Part shown: positions 59,662-64,000 of the stretch, one piece after another
How the letters are laid out: every line of letters begins with the position of its first letter
Numbering within the stretch: position 1 is the first letter of the stretch
Source: Rhodocollybia butyracea
Lineage: Eukaryota; Basidiomycota; Agaricomycetes; Agaricales; Omphalotaceae
Direction: 5' to 3'
Length of the DNA: 64,000 bases
NCBI GenBank assembly: GCA_015501585.1
Contig: JADNRY010000206.1
Span: 1 to 64,000 of the forward strand
Notes under the pieces: generated by a model
What the model saw: only the letters and a program-made list of their open reading frames with translations
What the model was told of the DNA's origin: nothing
Database searches by the model: none
Position numbers and translations under genes: made by a program

Positions 59662-60431
59662 AGACTCGAACCAGTCCCCTGCTAGAGTTGTGATGTGAAA
59701 ATCACAGCCTCGGCAGAGGGACTGGAACTTAATCCGGCAGTTTTAGACGGTCGGATTTAAGTCACATGCTTCTTTGGACTTCGAGAAATCCAAAAATTTG
59801 AGGTGTCTCAACCATGAATTTAGGACAAATGTAAGTAGACAAAAAGTTGCACTTCGAGTATAAGATAAACGTCTATTTTACCGATTTTTTATATCAAAAC
59901 TCGTTAACGAGATATTCAATGTTCTTTATCACAGAGTCGGGTCGAGGCGGAGTGGAAAGAACATACTGCAAGGCAGAATTACCACTCATCTTACCCAAAA
60001 TCGCTGTATAAACTTTCTTTTATGAGACGGCCCTCAAAAATAGGACATTTTGAGAGCACTGTGTTGAGCTCGTCGCTGATCAAGCTAACTGTGCTACTTG
60101 GGTGTCTGCACGTAGCTCGGCAAGCTTCTTGCCGCAGCTCCTAACCCTAGCCTCCACCAGAAAGATCATTGAATAGTTCAGTAACGAGTTCAGATATAAA
60201 AATTCGGCAAAATAGATGTTTACTGTAGAGTTAAGACGCAACTTTTTGTCTATTTAGATATGTCCTAAAGACATGTCTGAGACCCCCCAAATTTTCGGAT
60301 TTCTCCAAGTCCAAACAAGCATGTGACTTAAATCCGACCCGCTAAAAATGCCGGATTAAGTTCCAGTCGTTTCACGGACACGGCTGATCTCAGTCATCAA
60401 AGTGTCCAAAAGAAACGACTGGCTCGAGTCT
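59662..60431. mobile_element. 770 bp palindromic transposon with about 270 bp inverted repeats (MULE-like, non-coding)
   Basis: Ends AGACTCGAACCAGTC... and ...GACTGGCTCGAGTCT. The left arm (59662-59927) and right arm (60161-60431) align along their length: AACTTAATCCGGCA, GTCGGATTTAAGTCACATGC, GACAAAAAGTTGC, and finally ATTCAATG. ACAGATTAGCT (11 bp) is repeated on both sides. Long TIRs with 9-11 bp duplications are typical of Mutator-like elements. The 233 bp centre has no frame, so it needs a transposase in trans. Each extreme end folds into its own hairpin: CCAGTCCC/GGGACTGG on the left, CCAGTCGTTTC/GAAACGACTGG on the right. Confidence 0.8.
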
Positions 60432-60442
60432 ACAGATTAGCT
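60432..60442. repeat. Right 11 bp target-site duplication ACAGATTAGCT
   Basis: Exact match to 59651-59661. Confidence 0.85.
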
Positions 60443-60900
60443 TACTTATTTGTTTCTCCTTTATTTTATAAAGTCAAAGCCCAAAAACAAAATGTATCCT
60501 TTTTTCCCCATCTTATTCACGCTCTCAGAGGCTTTTAGCCATTGTGCGTGTCCATTCTCCTCAAGTGTAACGTGTTATCTTCATCATTTGCGGTGTATAC
60601 GACGATCCAATCATCAAGATATGATCAGCTTGACTTTCTCAATCCGGTACCACTGATGAGACTTGTACACTGATGGAAATCCGGATACAAATACCATGAA
60701 AATACAGTTCAACACTCACACAAACGCAATTTTCTGAGCTTTTCTTCTCTCGCATCCAGCTAGATCTATTTTTTGATATCCACCCTTCACTGCCAACTTG
60801 AAGTACTTAAGCATATCGCGAGTTGGCCGCTCTGCGACTCCATGCCTACCATATATTTATTTTGTTTATATGTATGTATGTATGTACTGGCGCGCCTAAG

Positions 60901-60951
60901 GTTTGTTTATACCACCGCAAAAGCAAGATTGCGGTGGCACAAACAAACTAG
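60901..60951 (+). other. Strong hairpin followed by CTAG, possible Helitron 3' terminus
   Basis: CCACCGCAA (60912-60920) pairs exactly with TTGCGGTGG (60929-60937) across an 8-base loop; GTTTGTTT and AAACAAAC extend the stem. CTAG follows ten bases after the inner stem, which is the spacing at Helitron 3' ends (hairpin, 10-12 bases, CTRR). The next base is C, not the expected T, and no matching 5' end was found. Confidence 0.35.
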
Positions 60952-62130
60952 CACAGCTTCTACGTTGCGTAAATAATCTTATATGAAGTCTCTGGGGTCC
61001 TACATACATAGCATTATAAATCCATCAACGGCTGGCCAGCCGCTTTTGATCTTAGAGCGTACCGTTCTGGCTTTCCATACAGATGTATATATAGACTCAT
61101 AAATCATCTCGGAAAGATAATCAGTTAGTAATAGTAGAAGGTAGAGTGAAAATAAGGCTACTAAGCGAGAAGATATGTAAGTTCTGTAGGATTCATGAAC
61201 TCACTTTCTTTTTGTCCATTCATTAGCCCCATCCTTTTGAAGACTCGAGTGGCCAAAAAAAGTCAGTAGCTGCCACTGTTTGACCCCTAGTAACTGGTCA
61301 AGCTCAACTGTGGTCCATGGCGGCAATCTTCTCCATCAAAAATTCAAAATAGATTCAAACCTCGAAAGGATGTAAGCTTGAGTGTTGAATAACACTAGTG
61401 GTTTTTGGAAGGTCTGAGCTACAGCACGTGGTCTGTCGGGGGCTTGTCGGGGACCGCTGGCATAGGGTGTATCAAGTGCTACTACTGCTTCAGTGGTCGG
61501 TTGTCACCTGGGAAAAGTCTCAAAAATTAACGAAACCGGCGCGCCAGCAGTCCTGGGTTTTGTGTGGACACCACAACAGAGACTGGAATAGAGCAAATCG
61601 GAGGTAGGTTGAGTAAATGGTCCGATAGGGGGGCAAGTAATGGGAGGAGGTTGGTTTACTAGTTGTCAGTCTCAAAGTCATCTGGGTCAACGATTTTGTC
61701 TCTTCAGTCTGCCTCAGCGGGGTCTTCAGCAGCCTGTGTATTCATTATGTGATCAAGGCCATCCCAGAAAGACCGAGGTTTATAGTTCATGAGGACTGCG
61801 TTTCATACCATCTTGGGTGAAGTTCGCGCTTCGGCTTGATATAGATGCATGAGCAGGCTAATAAATCATCTCGGAAAGATAATCAGTTTGTAACATAGAA
61901 AATCGAGTAAATATAGGGAAGCGAGTAAGTATCTAAGATATGTGAATTTCGCAAGAATTTCGTGAGGTTCATGAACTCACTTTCCCTTTCCTTCCGTCCA
62001 CTTTGCGAAGACTCGAGTGGGCAAACAAGGTCAATAGGCGCCACTGTTCGACCCCTAGTAATTGGTCAATCTCATACAGTTGCATGTGGCCCACGGCTGC
62101 AATCTTCTCCACCAAAATACACTCAAATCT

Positions 62131-63215
62131 CGAGAGAATGTAAGTTTGGGTTAAAATTCTGCAGCCTGAGTGGTTCTTTTTACTTTAATTCACTAAGCTG
62201 CTACGGCTTGGCCACGGGGTGCATCACGGTGCTTCTACTGCTTTGGCCGATTGTCGCCTGGGAAACGTCATCTCCGGATGTGGGAGTCGATGTGTTGATT
62301 ACATCCATGAAGGCAATCATCAAGCCGTGGAAGACGAACACACCAACTTGAAGCTGCAGCTGAAAGGATTAAGAAGCTTCCCAAATGACAAAGCTTGTAG
62401 GATCGGCAGACGATAACAATTGACTCGGACTTGGTAGTGACTGCATTCTGATGGTACCAAGGCAGGTAGCGGGTCCTTCTGTGGAGGATTTAGTATCGAT
62501 ATTGAATCAAAAACAAGCTGAAGAATGTTGGTTCGTCCATTAGCTAACCATACTGGAGGATCGAGCGACGTAACGCAGCATCGAAGACTAAAAACGTTGA
62601 ATCATTGACACATTGCCAAGGAGAAACAAGCCCTAGAGTGATACTTATGAGAAGGGTACGCTGTTGAAAGATCTAGCTCAAGTAAGAGGAATAGACTGAG
62701 ACCTTTACAATATTGAGCAGGGAATGTGCATCGGAATAGTCATAGAACGAAATGGGCATTATATGACTGTAAACATAGAGTTTGAAAACAATGTAGGGCT
62801 AGAGAAAATCGTACTTACCACGTGAAACCTGACCAGCGGGAACGACGCAGACTTTGTATGTTGAGTAAAAGAACACGATGTATATTGAGGGTGTGAAAAA
62901 GTTCGATTATTCTTCCAAAGAAATCAGTGAATGAAACTGTGAAACAAATAGAACGAACTCAACGTAAGAATCCCAAAAGATTTTCATTTGTTATCAGAGT
63001 CGCCTGTAGCGATGTGGCGCTGCACGCTCGGATCGGAGGACACCTTTGGTCGGGACATCTGGACGCGGATGGCTACTCTTGCCCCCATGGGACGAGAACA
63101 GTAAAATCCTCAGCTTTTAATCCATCAGCCAACACAAAATCATCCGATGTCTCCTTCTAAGTTCTGATTATGAGTTTCTTAGGCTATGAAGAAGCAACTG
63201 TATGTGCCAGAGAGG
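62131..63215. other. No supported gene
   Basis: Frames here are short and motif-free. The stretch TGCTTCTACTGCTTTGGCCGATTGTCGCCTGGGAAA-type near 62230 matches one near 61478, extending the duplicated block. Confidence 0.4.
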
Positions 63216-63551
63216 TTACAGCACGGTTACAAATTCAGCGTTTAAATCGAAAGATGACTTTGGATTTGCTTTGGATAATTCAGCGCAGCAATCTACCCAA
63301 CTGTGAAGAACAGTTTCGCCCGGTTCGTCTAGCTGCGAATATGGTGGAATATGAAGGGAGGGGATAAAGCCGAACCAGAAGCGTGTCCGAAGGTGTCCAA
63401 CTCGTAGCTGGATAACAGTGCATAGTTGAGCTGCCTCTTTGGCGATTATCCAACCAGTGACTTTGAGCGTCAGGCCTTCAGATTCGCGATGTGGCGATTG
63501 TGTAGCTAGCCGGCTTATAGCTGAGTCGATATGTCTTGTGTATTTGGGCAC
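63216..63551 (-). pseudogene. Possible LINE C-terminal remnant
   Basis: A 111-codon frame contains IQLRVGHLRTRFWFGFIPSL, then DEPGETVLHSWVDC. Its spacing of QLR-GH, a His/Cys-poor middle and ETV-H...C resembles the degenerated zinc-knuckle tail of fungal non-LTR retrotransposons (QLRTGH...ETV.H...C). The upstream HIDSAISRL also fits. Most Cys residues are lost. Weak evidence. Confidence 0.35.
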
Positions 63552-63639
63552 TGAAGATTCTAATTTCTGGGAGGACAGGTGAAAAAGGGTGAACGTGACA
63601 GAGCACGCGCATCAGATGCATCAGATTGATCAAGTTTCA

Positions 63640-63760
63640 ATTTCTCACAGCCAGTCGATGTCCTTTGCTTGAAATGCTGGTGAAAAGCAAAGCGACACGC
63701 ATTCATATAAGTCTACACTTTTTTTCGCTCCTTCTCCCCGCTAGCCTTCTCATATTCCTC
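63640..63760. repeat. Further fragment of the membrane-protein gene array
   Basis: CC(T)TTGCTTGAAAT..GGTGA.AA.CAAA.CGACRCGC.TTCAT runs parallel to 56130-56205 in the decayed paralogue at roughly 80% by eye. It suggests the duplicated block continues to or past the window end. Confidence 0.5.
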
Positions 63761-64000
63761 GATCCCAAGGCTATAGATCCAAAAACAGTTATTTATTCCG
63801 AGTGAGAATCCGTACGATATCTTCCGCTTTGACAATGCTTATACATTAAGTATGTATTATCCTTTTCGCTTACTTTCAAGTTTACATATTATCCGAAGAG
63901 TAGTCCCATGAGAAGTATTAATAAGTAAACCTCGAGATTCAACAGCTCCTATTTACACCCCAGCCAACGCCTGGTCAACGCTGGCAACCTGGATCGGGAC

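Larger units (their letters stand above)
56885..62130. repeat. Three diverged copies of a roughly 250-300 bp unit, same orientation
   Basis: About 56885-57110, 61075-61330 and 61845-62110 share in order CAGATGTAT or close variants, GATAATCAGTT, TAAGCGAG(T/A)AG, GAACTCACTTTC (or CGAACCTACTTTCC), GACTCGAGTGG, CTGTT(T/C)GACCCCTAGTAA and CAATCTTCTCCA. The first copy lies just 3' of the membrane-protein gene. The units are probably 3' flanks of duplicated gene copies whose coding parts have decayed. Confidence 0.6.

Noticed and set aside
1..64000. CRISPR arrays, bacterial operons, biosynthetic cluster core enzymes, tRNA genes
   Set aside because: No regularly spaced short repeats, no PKS/NRPS/terpene synthase motifs beside the P450s, and no cloverleaf with a convincing B box was recognised by eye.

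Overview
The window reads as nuclear DNA of a filamentous basidiomycete, most likely an Agaricomycete. Genes carry many 47-60 bp introns, and several encoded families are typical of mushroom-forming fungi: a DUF6699 protein, the secreted 'glycopeptide' family, GH16 laminarinase, GH85 endoglycosidase and tandem P450s. Base composition and conserved nuclear genes (TERT, Tof1/Swi1, glutathione peroxidase) exclude an organelle or a bacterium.

Layout. 1-9.2 kb is a Helitron coded on the minus strand, cut open by a 4.69 kb LTR retrotransposon at 3565-8257. That element has no pol genes: it carries two ORFs joined by an ATGA overlap, the second a Gag-like capsid protein, and its primer-binding site is complementary to its own predicted mRNA 5' end (Tf1/sushi-type self-priming). 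9.6-10.7 kb holds an unrecognised four-exon gene. 11-15 kb is transposon debris: a decayed LINE and a foldback element. 15.6-24.2 kb holds a small secreted cysteine-rich protein, an unknown two-exon gene, a GH85 ENGase and a P450. 25.5-34.2 kb is a dense conserved block: glutathione peroxidase, TERT, a Ca3427-like periplasmic-binding-fold protein, a TPR protein and a small mitochondrial-type membrane protein. The last four form two divergent pairs that share promoters of about 190 bp. 35.5-43.9 kb has a Ser/Pro-rich unknown protein, a 1.1 kb pyrimidine-rich strand-asymmetric stretch and the replication fork-protection gene TOF1. 44.0-49.6 kb is a tandem P450 pair. 50.5-58.3 kb has a DUF6699 gene, a 12-exon GH16 gene, and a single-pass membrane protein gene with a decayed paralogue. 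59.7-60.4 kb is a 770 bp element with about 270 bp inverted repeats and 11 bp target duplications. The rest to 64 kb is repeat fragments.

Two signals run across the window. First, six coding frames (Helitron, glycopeptide, ENGase, glutathione peroxidase twice, TOF1) each break by loss of exactly one base, always placeable in a C/G run; none needs an extra base. This looks like systematic C/G undercalling in the assembly, so these genes should not be called pseudogenes without read-level checks. Second, at least four introns in three genes are GC-AG with a GCAAGT donor.

All reading was done by eye. Exon junctions were chosen so that splice consensus, phase and family motifs agree; family names rest on motif recognition, not on a search.
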